A model generated the notes under the pieces. The model worked only from the letters and a program-made list of their open reading frames with translations. It ran no database searches and was not told the DNA's origin. Both the position numbers and the translations under genes were made by a program. A stretch of DNA of 9,090 bases from positions 1 through 9,090 of the forward strand of contig CAMOUE010000080.1 in assembly GCA_946626265.1 (NCBI GenBank), in the 5' to 3' direction. Positions 1 through 6,589 of this stretch are shown here, one piece after another (position 1 is the first letter of the stretch; every line of letters starts with the position of its first letter). This DNA is from an uncultured Eggerthellaceae bacterium (GTDB lineage Bacteria; Actinomycetota; Coriobacteriia; Coriobacteriales; Eggerthellaceae).

Positions 1-764
1 CTACGGACGCATCTGCATCGGATGCACCCGTGCAGCTTCAGATATTTGCCGCCAACTCCCTCGAACAGGCCATGCCGCTCGTTCAGGAGCTCTACTCGAA
101 GCAGCACCCCAACGTGACGTTTGCCGACTCGCAGTTCAAGGCGTCAGGAGACCTTGTCCAGGAAATCCAGGCAGGCGCGAGCGCCGATATACTCATCACG
201 GCTTCGAAGGCGACGATGGACGATGCCGAAGCCTTCATCGTCCGCGAATCGCGCGTGACCATGTTCGGCAACGATCTCGAGGTGTGCGCGGCGAAGGGCA
301 GCGGGCTGACCATCGACGACCTCACCGACCTTAAATCTGACGAGTTCAAGCGCATCGCCATCGGCGACCCCGGTTTCGTGCCCGCAGGCAAATACGCCAA
401 TCAGTCGCTGTACTCGGCCGATACGTCCGAACCGCTCTACACGAGCGCCGAAGGGGAGGGCGGTGCGTACGATCCGAGCATCGCAGACAAGATCTCGGTT
501 GCAAACCAGGTCGGTACGTGTGCCCAATGGGTTGCCAGCGGGAATTGCGACGTCGGCTTCGTGTACACGTCGGACCTCTACCGCTACGATGGTGTGGTGA
601 GTATTTACACTGTTCCCGAGACGATGCACAAGGTGATCACGTATCCGGGCGCTGTCCTGGCGGATTCCAAGAACCAGGAAGCTGCAGAAGCGTTCCTTAA
701 GTTCTGCATGACCGATCCCGATGCCTTGGCCATATGGCAGGACAATGGGTTCGAGCTCAAGTAG
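1..764 (+). CDS. modA: ModA-like molybdate/oxyanion ABC transporter substrate-binding protein (5' end missing)
   Basis: This is the extracytoplasmic binding protein of an ABC importer of the molybdate/tungstate class. The frame is open through base 3, and the residues before the GTG at 30 form a linker rich in Asp, Ala and Ser. The true start, with a signal peptide or lipobox, therefore most likely lies upstream of the window, and GTG 30 is probably internal. Counting from GTG 30, family hallmarks are the N-terminal strand IFAANSL (residues 5-11), the ligand-loop serine in KASGDL (37-42), the hinge segment GASADILITAS (49-59), GDPGFVPAGKYA (112-123), and QWVASGNCDVGFVYTSD (166-182), which ends the fold with a family-typical Tyr. 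The C-terminus AFLKFCMTDPDALAIWQDNGF matches the usual end of ModA. Substrate specificity (molybdate, tungstate or another oxyanion) cannot be read from sequence alone. The gene overlaps the following permease gene, as expected for one operon. Confidence 0.9.
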   Translation, partial: TDASASDAPVQLQIFAANSLEQAMPLVQELYSKQHPNVTFADSQFKASGDLVQEIQAGASADILITASKATMDDAEAFIVRESRVTMFGNDLEVCAAKGSGLTIDDLTDLKSDEFKRIAIGDPGFVPAGKYANQSLYSADTSEPLYTSAEGEGGAYDPSIADKISVANQVGTCAQWVASGNCDVGFVYTSDLYRYDGVVSIYTVPETMHKVITYPGAVLADSKNQEAAEAFLKFCMTDPDALAIWQDNGFELK

Positions 765-2073
765 GGTTCGACGTGGCGCATTCGGGAGAAGAGGCGAGGC
801 GAGCTCCATCTCTCCCTTGCTGATCGCACTCTTCGCGTGCTTCTACATGGTGATGCCGTGCGCTGCCGCATGGGCGCAGCCCGTATTGTCGGCGGATGGC
901 GATGCGGCGATCGATGAGGATGCGGGACTTGGCATCACCAGCTTTCATCGGGCGAAGAAGGGCAGTGGCGCCGAGCTTCCCGATGGCCGGCAGGTGGGTT
1001 ACCGCTACATCACGGGAGCTGTGGACAATATCGTCTTGGTGTTCGCGCGAGATGTCGCCGTCTTGTACGTTCCTGACCAAGCGTGTCGGCGTTTGGACAT
1101 CGATTTGGGGGATGAGGGCGTGAAATCCCCGATCATCAGCCTGATCGAGTTGCTTGACGAGAAGAACGCCGATGGGGCGGCGCCGCTCGAGTCGCTCGAC
1201 GTGGAGCTCGTCGTCACGAGCGCCCGGGAGGTGGAGGTGGGTCCGTACCGTTTCAGTTTCGCGGTCGAGTCGTCCGGTCGCACGTACGCGGTTGTCGATT
1301 GGCCGGAAGGGCAATCGGTTTCGACGTCGGGGTGGTTCTGCGACTACGGGTCGCTTGTAGCGGGCGCCGATGCGGGGGTCGTGGCCGAGCGCACGGTCGC
1401 AGACGAGTTGAGCCTGTTCGCGGAGGATTTCGATGCGAGCCCGCTGTTCGTCTCGCTTCGCACGTCGCTGGCGGCGCTTCTGGCCGTCGTGGTGATCGGG
1501 ACGTCGTCGGCGTGGCTCGCGTTGCGTTTCAATCGACGTCTGCAGAGCGTAGTCGACACGTTGTTCCTCGTGCCCATGCTGCTTCCACCGTCGGCATGCG
1601 GCCTGGTGCTCGTGTATGTGTTCGGAAAGAACAGCGTGACCGGTCAGTGGCTCATTGCGCATGGGATTAACTTGCCGTTCACTTGGCAGGCAGCCGTGAT
1701 CGCAGCTGCGGTCGTGTCGGTGCCGTACATGTACCGCTCCGCCCGCGGGGCTTTCGAGGGGGTCGACCCGGAATTGCTCGACGTGGCTCGCACGCTAGGC
1801 TGGTCGGAAGTCCGCATCTTTGTACGCCTTGCCGTGCCGCTAGCCCTGCCATCGCTGATGGCAGGGCTCGTGCTCTCGTTCTGCCGCGCGCTCGGCGAGT
1901 TCGGGGCGACGGTTTTCTTTGCCGGAAACTACGCAGGCGTGACCCAGACGATACCTCTTGCCATTTACTACGATTGGATGGCAGGCGACACGGTGACCGC
2001 AGCGCTCTGGGTAGCGGTCACGCTCGTGTTCACGTTCGTGTTCATGATGGTCATGCGGCGGTTGTCCGACTAG
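745..2073 (+). CDS. modB: ModB-like ABC transporter permease with a long extracytoplasmic N-terminal domain
   Basis: This is the membrane permease of the ABC importer whose binding protein is encoded just upstream. Numbering is from ATG 745 (442 aa). The C-terminal part (about 235-442) is a complete ModB: helix SLRTSLAALLAVVV (from about 237), the EAA loop AFEGVDPELLDVARTLGW (336-353) that docks the ATPase, then ALGEFGATVFFAGN (382-395), a ModB signature, and TIPLAIYY. Family members usually have about 225 residues. This one has an extra N-terminal part: a positively charged start, a hydrophobic helix or signal (about 23-44), then about 190 polar residues with two Cys (114 and 199) that could form a disulfide. 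I do not recognise that domain. The start is uncertain: ATG 745 overlaps modA by 20 bases and has only a weak AGGA 2 bases upstream, and ATG 721 in the same frame is possible. No ATPase gene follows. The downstream M28 peptidase gene begins about 40 bases after the stop. Confidence 0.88.
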   Translation: MGSSSSRVRRGAFGRRGEASSISPLLIALFACFYMVMPCAAAWAQPVLSADGDAAIDEDAGLGITSFHRAKKGSGAELPDGRQVGYRYITGAVDNIVLVFARDVAVLYVPDQACRRLDIDLGDEGVKSPIISLIELLDEKNADGAAPLESLDVELVVTSAREVEVGPYRFSFAVESSGRTYAVVDWPEGQSVSTSGWFCDYGSLVAGADAGVVAERTVADELSLFAEDFDASPLFVSLRTSLAALLAVVVIGTSSAWLALRFNRRLQSVVDTLFLVPMLLPPSACGLVLVYVFGKNSVTGQWLIAHGINLPFTWQAAVIAAAVVSVPYMYRSARGAFEGVDPELLDVARTLGWSEVRIFVRLAVPLALPSLMAGLVLSFCRALGEFGATVFFAGNYAGVTQTIPLAIYYDWMAGDTVTAALWVAVTLVFTFVFMMVMRRLSD

Positions 2074-2101
2074 CTCCGCGATGTGGATCGGGTCGGTTGA
2101 A

Positions 2102-2107
2102 TGGAGG
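2102..2107 (+). promoter_or_regulatory. Ribosome binding site favouring GTG 2113 as the M28 peptidase start
   Basis: TGGAGG lies 5 bases before an in-frame GTG at 2113. The more obvious ATG at 2101 overlaps this motif and has no purine-rich site upstream of it. The GTG start is therefore preferred. This is an inference from spacing only. Confidence 0.5.
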
Positions 2108-2112
2108 CTTCA

Positions 2113-3360
2113 GTGTTTGGCGGTTCGAAACGATATGGTCGGAACGGCCTTCTCGCAATAGCGCTGCTGTTCGTTCTCGCGTGCCCCGTTATCGGGTGCT
2201 CCGTGCCCGCCCATGAAGGGTCGGCAGCTTCCGGCAGCGCGACAGCGGACAGCGCGGCGATCGAGGGCGCCCAACCGTTCTCGCAGCTCCGGTCGTTGGT
2301 TTGTAGGGACAACGCTTCCGAATTCGACTACTCGCAACGCGCACTGGAATACCTGGAGGTTATCGGCGAACGTTACCCGAACCGAAGCGCCGCCGATGCG
2401 GCAAGCGAGCACGATGCGGCAGGCGATTGGATCATTTCAGAGCTGCGGGCGGCGGGTTACGCGGATGGGCAGATCGAAGAGCAGCGCTTCAGGGGCGATT
2501 CGATGCTGGGCGGTGAGGTGTCGGGCCGCAACATCGTTCTGACCGTGCCAGGATCCGACGAGTCGCTGCGCATCGTCGTTGGCGCTCATTACGATGGGAC
2601 CGGCGTCGGGGATAACGGGTCGGGGACGGCGTTGTTGCTCGCCACGGCAGTCGGGATGCACGATATTACGCCGGCGGCCACGGTTCAGTTCGTGTTTTTC
2701 GATTGCGAGGAAGACGGGCTTCTGGGAAGCAATTACCATGCCGGGCAGATGACCGAGGACGAAGTTGCGCAAACGGCGTACATGATCAATCTCGATTCGC
2801 TGGCCTTTGGCGATTACTGCAATCTTTACGGGGGCGTGAGCTGCAATTACGCTGATGAATTCCTCTTTTTCGACGAGGCTCCAGAAGAACCCCGGGAAAC
2901 CGGCGCATATGATTTCGCGGCGTCTACGGCGGAATCGCTCGGCCTCGGGGTCTATCGGACGGACGATCTGGACGGTTATTACGCCGAGCATGGTACGGGA
3001 CCCGAGATCGAGGAAGGAACGCTGTACACGAATCCTTGGACCATCGACAACCCAGCGCCCGAGAATTTCGTCGCGGCTTCTCCAACGACCATAAACGCGA
3101 GCGACCAGACGGCTTATGCGTTGCGCGGCATAGAGTACATCTACTTCGAGGCGTCGAATTGGTATGCGGCCTCAGATATGGGTTTGGACAACTACCTGGG
3201 CTACATGGAGACCTACGATACGAGCATAGGGCAGGGCGGCCAGTTCATGAACACGAAGCACGACACGCTCGCAGAGCTCGACGCGTATTTTCCCGGCCGT
3301 GCGGAACAGCACTTCAAGCTGTATTCCCCGCTCCTCTCGGCTCTCATTCTCGTCGCTTGA
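2113..3360 (+). CDS. M28-family zinc peptidase, predicted lipoprotein
   Basis: This is a predicted exported zinc aminopeptidase or peptidase of family M28 (Peptidase_M28 fold). Numbering is from GTG 2113 (415 aa). A lipoprotein signal spans about residues 1-29, with a basic n-region (KRYGR), a hydrophobic stretch and a lipobox-like VIGC ending at Cys29, so it should be anchored on the outer face of the membrane. A Ser/Ala-rich linker follows. All expected metal ligands are visible: His159 and neighbouring Asp in GAHYDGT, bridging Asp167 in GDNGSG, catalytic Glu199 and ligand Glu200 in FFDCEED, Asp228 in INLDS, and His383 in NTKHDT. It is therefore predicted to be active with two zinc ions. 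The segment between Asp228 and His383, about 155 residues, seems long for the family and is acidic and aromatic-rich. It probably shapes substrate choice. ATG 2101 in the same frame is an alternative start without a good binding site. The gene follows modB closely and may share its transcript. The actual substrate is unknown. Confidence 0.9.
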   Translation: MFGGSKRYGRNGLLAIALLFVLACPVIGCSVPAHEGSAASGSATADSAAIEGAQPFSQLRSLVCRDNASEFDYSQRALEYLEVIGERYPNRSAADAASEHDAAGDWIISELRAAGYADGQIEEQRFRGDSMLGGEVSGRNIVLTVPGSDESLRIVVGAHYDGTGVGDNGSGTALLLATAVGMHDITPAATVQFVFFDCEEDGLLGSNYHAGQMTEDEVAQTAYMINLDSLAFGDYCNLYGGVSCNYADEFLFFDEAPEEPRETGAYDFAASTAESLGLGVYRTDDLDGYYAEHGTGPEIEEGTLYTNPWTIDNPAPENFVAASPTTINASDQTAYALRGIEYIYFEASNWYAASDMGLDNYLGYMETYDTSIGQGGQFMNTKHDTLAELDAYFPGRAEQHFKLYSPLLSALILVA

Positions 3361-3388
3361 CGTTGCAAGGAGCGCTCCAACGCAGGAT

Positions 3389-3410
3389 GCTGCAGCTCTG
3401 TTCGTGCAGC
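3389..3410 (+). terminator. Possible stem-loop after the M28 gene
   Basis: GCTGCA (3389-3394) and TGCAGC (3405-3410) can pair as a 6-bp stem with a 10-base loop, 28 bases after the M28 stop. A second perfect palindrome, GGAGCGCTCC, lies just before it at 3369-3378. The stem is followed by TAATGTGGATTT rather than a clear T-run, so an intrinsic terminator is only weakly supported. The location between two blocks fits a transcript end. Confidence 0.25.
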
Positions 3411-3468
3411 TAATGTGGATTTGAGTGATGAAATGATGCATAACACCATGAAACACTATATATTAATA

Positions 3469-3537
3469 AGAATATTCTAACTAGAAAATATTCTCAATAA
3501 AGCCTATCATGTCAGTTACCCATGACAAGTAGATAGG
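3469..3537 (+). promoter_or_regulatory. AT-rich promoter island with palindromic operator-like sites upstream of the surface-protein operon
   Basis: This stretch is visibly AT-rich against GC-rich flanks. It holds a perfect 10-bp palindrome AGAATATTCT at 3469-3478 and a near copy, AGAAAATATTCT, at 3483-3494. A longer imperfect inverted repeat follows: CCTATC (3503-3508) with GATAGG (3532-3537), and GTCA (3511-3514) with TGAC (3523-3526). A candidate sigma-70-like promoter is -35 TAGAAA (3482-3487), a 17-bp spacer, and -10 TATCAT (3505-3510). It would start transcription near 3517, about 35 bases before the gene. The paired sites around it suggest control by a dimeric DNA-binding regulator. 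The promoter call rests on base matches alone. Confidence 0.45.
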
Positions 3538-3551
3538 TTTTGACTTTGAGA

Positions 3552-5855
3552 ATGGCGTACGTCGGCAACGATAGCGGGTTTGCTCCGAAGAGGGGCGGCT
3601 CTGGCCTGCTCGGAAACGTCCGAGCAGGCTCGGGCGGCTATGCGGCTTTTGCCGTTCTCGCCATATCCGCCCTGCTGTTCTCACTCGCGTGCCCTGCCGT
3701 TGCGCAGGCGGCTGATTCGGGCAACGCTGTCTCCGCAGGAGCAGGGGGCGCTTCTGGCGTGACGGCGAATGCCCCTGCCGACGATGATTTCAACGAGAGC
3801 TTCAGCCGCATACACGGTGACGCGTGGCCGCTTTACGCCGACACGTCGTGGTACCACGGGACCGGTTCGTACACGCTGACCACTGCCGAGCAGCTGGCCG
3901 GGTTGGCCAAGCTCGTCTACGTGAGCGAGGGCTTCGCCGGGTGCACGATTACGCTCGGAGCCGATATCGACCTCTCGGATCACGAGTGGTTCTCCATAGG
4001 GCGACCGGGGGATGTGCGGACGGGTGCCGACGTGGAGCCGGCCCGTGCATTCTCGGGTGTCTTCGACGGTGCCGGCCATACGATCAGCGGGCTGACGATG
4101 ACGAGGAACAACTATCATTCGGCTCTGTTCGGCTACACGAGAGGCGGCCTCGTGGAGAATCTTTCCGTCAGCGGGGAGGTCATTGCAGACTGCAACGCTG
4201 CGGGCATCGTGGCATGTGCCGACGGCACGAATCTCTACAACCTGGTCAACTATGTGGACGTGACGGGAGCCGATCGTTACAACTCGGCTGTCGGCGGCGT
4301 GTTCGGGAGAATATCGGGAACGGGTTCGCGTAACGTGATCGTGCAGGAGTGCGTGAACTACGGAACCATCACGGCAGGTGCACCCGATAACGGAGTGGGC
4401 GGCATTGGGGGCAGCGTTCACGAAACCGACGGCGTCGTGACTCTGGTCAAATGCGAGAATCACGGTCAGGTGCAGGTGGGTGCGCGTGCGATGACGGATG
4501 CGTACGTCGATGCCGCGCCGCCAGGGGTGGGCGGAATCGTCGGAAGCACCGCGTCTTACGGCACCTATCAGATTCAAGGGTGCTACAACGACGCGCCCAT
4601 ATCGTGTGCCGAGGGAGTATCGTTCGTCGGCGGAGTTGCCGGAAACGTGGGCGGCAACGGGAGTTCGGTGAGCTACTCGTACAATGTCGGAGACCTTTCG
4701 AGTGCGGGAGACGCTGCGGGCGTCGTCTCGAGGTTCACGAGCGAAAACGGTTCCGTGGCATGCACGTACAACGCGGGCATGGTTTCGGCTTCGGGCAATT
4801 CCGGGGGAATCGCGGCTGCGATGTCTGGGAGCGCCGTGCACAACTACTATCTGGAGGGCACGGCTGCCAGCGGAGTTGGAGGCGCGAACGATACGAAGAA
4901 GACCGCTGCGGCATGCACGGTGGACTACTTGTACAGCCAAGAGCTCCTGGACAATCTGAACTATGGCGCCGAGACTGCTCCGCCCTTCTCGATCGAAGCT
5001 GGGCGAAACAACGGCATGCCCATCCTGTACGGCTCGCTCAACCCGGGCAAGGGCGGAAACGATGACGCGAGCAGCAGGGGCTCCGACGAACCTGGTGGGG
5101 AGCCGGGTGAAACGGCGGGCTCCGACACGTCGGGCGACACATCCGCCAATCCCACGGACTCAGCTCGCTCGGGCGCAGCTTCGTCGGCGGGATCCGCATC
5201 CGGTCAGGGAGACCAGGATGCCGACGGTGATTCGAACCAACAGGGCAATGCCCAAAGCGCCTCATCCGGAACGGACGGCTCCGGATCCGAGAGCGAGGGC
5301 GAAGGGGCGGTGCCCGTTTCTATTTCCAACACGACGGGCGGAGACGATGGGGCAACTCCGTCCAGCGATCCGACAACGTCGGGAAGCCCTGCAACGACAA
5401 ACGCTTCCGAAGGCGAACCAGCCGACGGCGAGTCGGGTCAGGAAGCGGCTGCAAGCCAATCTCCATCGTCCGATCAGACGGCAGAGCAGGAGGCATCTGC
5501 CGAATCTGCCCAGGCGGCATCCACTGCGTCTGCTCAGGCGGAATCGTCCCAAGCGCTTCGTTCGGAAAGCAATCAGGCTGTTCAACAGGCGACCGAGGAC
5601 CTCGACATCGATGCGCTCGACGTCGGGAGCGTCGTCGTGTTGAAAGTTGCTCCCGAGAAGGAAAAGCCGGAACCCGATCCCGAAACGGCCGACGAATCGG
5701 CTCTCGTGTTCGGCCTCGCCGTGCTCGTCGTCGCCCTCTGGGGGATGACATGGAAATACGTCGATTTCTACACGCAACGGGGTCGACGGGGGAATCGGGA
5801 CGACGCGCCACGCGCCGGCCCGGGCTCGATGGATTCCGCCTTGCAGGCGGCATGA
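3552..5855 (+). CDS. GLUG-repeat cell-surface protein with disordered stalk and C-terminal membrane anchor
   Basis: This is a predicted surface-exposed scaffold or ligand-binding protein. Numbering is from ATG 3552 (767 aa). A basic, Gly-rich n-region and hydrophobic core (about 31-46) end in AQA near residue 53, a signal peptidase I-like site. From about 80 to 490 there is a beta-helix-like region: the lead-in YTLTTAEQLAGLAKLV, ADIDLSDHEW, FSGVFDGAGHTISGL, and then about eight repeats of the form xxGGIVGxxx...CxNxGxVxG, typical of GLUG motifs. Residues from about 497 to 680 are low-complexity Ser/Glu/Asp/Gln/Thr/Gly, resembling a wall-spanning stalk. A short ordered patch, DLDIDALDVGSVVVLKV, follows. 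A transmembrane helix (about 717-737, rich in Leu and Val, ending in WKY) precedes a basic cytoplasmic tail. No LPXTG sortase signal is visible. The start is uncertain: TTG 3540 and TTG 3546 are in frame, and GATAGG at 3532-3537 fits TTG 3546 best (8-base spacing). The stop overlaps the ExbB-like start (ATGA), which suggests that the tail and the channel work together. The ligand is unknown. Confidence 0.85.
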   Translation: MAYVGNDSGFAPKRGGSGLLGNVRAGSGGYAAFAVLAISALLFSLACPAVAQAADSGNAVSAGAGGASGVTANAPADDDFNESFSRIHGDAWPLYADTSWYHGTGSYTLTTAEQLAGLAKLVYVSEGFAGCTITLGADIDLSDHEWFSIGRPGDVRTGADVEPARAFSGVFDGAGHTISGLTMTRNNYHSALFGYTRGGLVENLSVSGEVIADCNAAGIVACADGTNLYNLVNYVDVTGADRYNSAVGGVFGRISGTGSRNVIVQECVNYGTITAGAPDNGVGGIGGSVHETDGVVTLVKCENHGQVQVGARAMTDAYVDAAPPGVGGIVGSTASYGTYQIQGCYNDAPISCAEGVSFVGGVAGNVGGNGSSVSYSYNVGDLSSAGDAAGVVSRFTSENGSVACTYNAGMVSASGNSGGIAAAMSGSAVHNYYLEGTAASGVGGANDTKKTAAACTVDYLYSQELLDNLNYGAETAPPFSIEAGRNNGMPILYGSLNPGKGGNDDASSRGSDEPGGEPGETAGSDTSGDTSANPTDSARSGAASSAGSASGQGDQDADGDSNQQGNAQSASSGTDGSGSESEGEGAVPVSISNTTGGDDGATPSSDPTTSGSPATTNASEGEPADGESGQEAAASQSPSSDQTAEQEASAESAQAASTASAQAESSQALRSESNQAVQQATEDLDIDALDVGSVVVLKVAPEKEKPEPDPETADESALVFGLAVLVVALWGMTWKYVDFYTQRGRRGNRDDAPRAGPGSMDSALQAA
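5040..5640 (+). other. Low-complexity stalk-encoding segment of the GLUG surface protein
   Basis: This segment encodes about 190 residues dominated by Ser, Ala, Gly, Glu, Asp, Gln and Thr, with no Cys and almost no large hydrophobic residues. It sits between the repeat domain and the membrane anchor. The composition suggests a flexible, negatively charged spacer, plausibly crossing the cell wall. It has no simple tandem repeat unit that I can see at the DNA level. Confidence 0.7.
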
Positions 5856-6589
5856 GGGGGATGCTCGTGGATCTGACGTTTTTGAAAGACGCGCTTCATA
5901 CGATATCGCAGGGGCTGACGTACCCGGTTATCGGCTTGTTGCTCGTGGCCATAGGCTATGCGGTGTTCACCGTCGGATCGGTTGTTGTCGAGTATCTAGT
6001 CGAACGCCGTTACTTCCGTATCACGATGCCCCATTTCCTGCGGGCGATAGACGACGCATCGGATGAGGAGGTCCCTGTCGTCGTGGGCGCGAGCGGTCTG
6101 CTCCTGCGCCAGAAGAAGGCGCTGCTCGTCCTGTATTCGAATCGCGACTTGCCGGAAGAGGCCCGTTGGGCGTTGGCGAAGAAGCTGCTCGGCGAGCAAT
6201 CCGGCCACTATCGCCGCATCGTCGGCCGCAACGACACGGTCGCGAAGGTGGCTCCCATGCTGGGCCTCATGGGCACGCTCATCCCGCTCGGCCCGGGCAT
6301 CGTCGCTTTGGGCACGGGCGAATACACCACGCTCTCGGATTCGCTGCTCATCGCATTCGACACCACGGTGGCGGGTTTGGTCGCCGCTGCCGTGTGCATG
6401 GTGGTGTCGAAAGTGCGCAAGTCCTGGTACGCCGAGTACGCGGCGGCGCTGGAGGCTGCCGTTACCACCATGCTCGAGAAGATGGACAACCTCGCTCTGG
6501 AGCAGCGGTCCCAAACCGAACATGGTGCGGGAGAGTCGCAGGATCTGCGTCCCACGCTCAAGGCGGAAGGAGGTGCTGATGGCGCATAG
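5852..6589 (+). CDS. MotA/TolQ/ExbB-family proton channel protein
   Basis: This is a predicted inner subunit of a proton-motive-force-driven motor, homologous to ExbB, TolQ and MotA, in the cytoplasmic membrane. Numbering is from ATG 5852 (245 aa, typical ExbB/TolQ size). A first membrane helix lies at about 24-47 (PVIGLLLVAIGYAVFTVGSV). A charged cytoplasmic domain follows (about 50-130). The MotA_ExbB core has helix 2 with APMLGLMGTLIPLGPG (134-149) and helix 3 with LLIAFDTTVAGLVAAAVCMVV (165-185). The Thr residues in MGT and DTT match the polar pore positions of the family. Asp170 within helix 3 is notable. A charged C-terminal helix ends the protein. ATG 5852 overlaps the upstream stop (ATGA), indicating coupled translation. 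GTG 5867, with GAGG at 5854-5857 nine bases upstream, is a credible alternative start. The next gene overlaps by 11 bases and encodes the likely ExbD-like partner. Confidence 0.88.
   Translation: MRGMLVDLTFLKDALHTISQGLTYPVIGLLLVAIGYAVFTVGSVVVEYLVERRYFRITMPHFLRAIDDASDEEVPVVVGASGLLLRQKKALLVLYSNRDLPEEARWALAKKLLGEQSGHYRRIVGRNDTVAKVAPMLGLMGTLIPLGPGIVALGTGEYTTLSDSLLIAFDTTVAGLVAAAVCMVVSKVRKSWYAEYAAALEAAVTTMLEKMDNLALEQRSQTEHGAGESQDLRPTLKAEGGADGA
6568..6575 (+). promoter_or_regulatory. Strong ribosome binding site inside the ExbB-like gene for the DUF2149 gene
   Basis: AGGAGGTG is an almost ideal Shine-Dalgarno sequence; its GGAGG core ends 5 bases before ATG 6579. It lies in the last codons of the ExbB-like gene. 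It fixes the start of the small downstream gene and suggests high, coupled expression of that subunit. Confidence 0.8.

Noticed and set aside
757..1662. 301-codon open frame on the minus strand opposite modB
   Set aside because: The translation is extremely Arg-rich with no recognisable motif, while the + strand encodes a clear permease.
2437..2991. 184-codon open frame on the minus strand opposite the M28 gene
   Set aside because: It is antisense to a peptidase gene with intact catalytic motifs, and no family resemblance was seen.
3681..4940. 419-codon open frame on the minus strand
   Set aside because: It lies fully antisense to the GLUG protein gene. Its product is Arg/His/Val-rich without domains, the usual shadow of a GC-rich gene.
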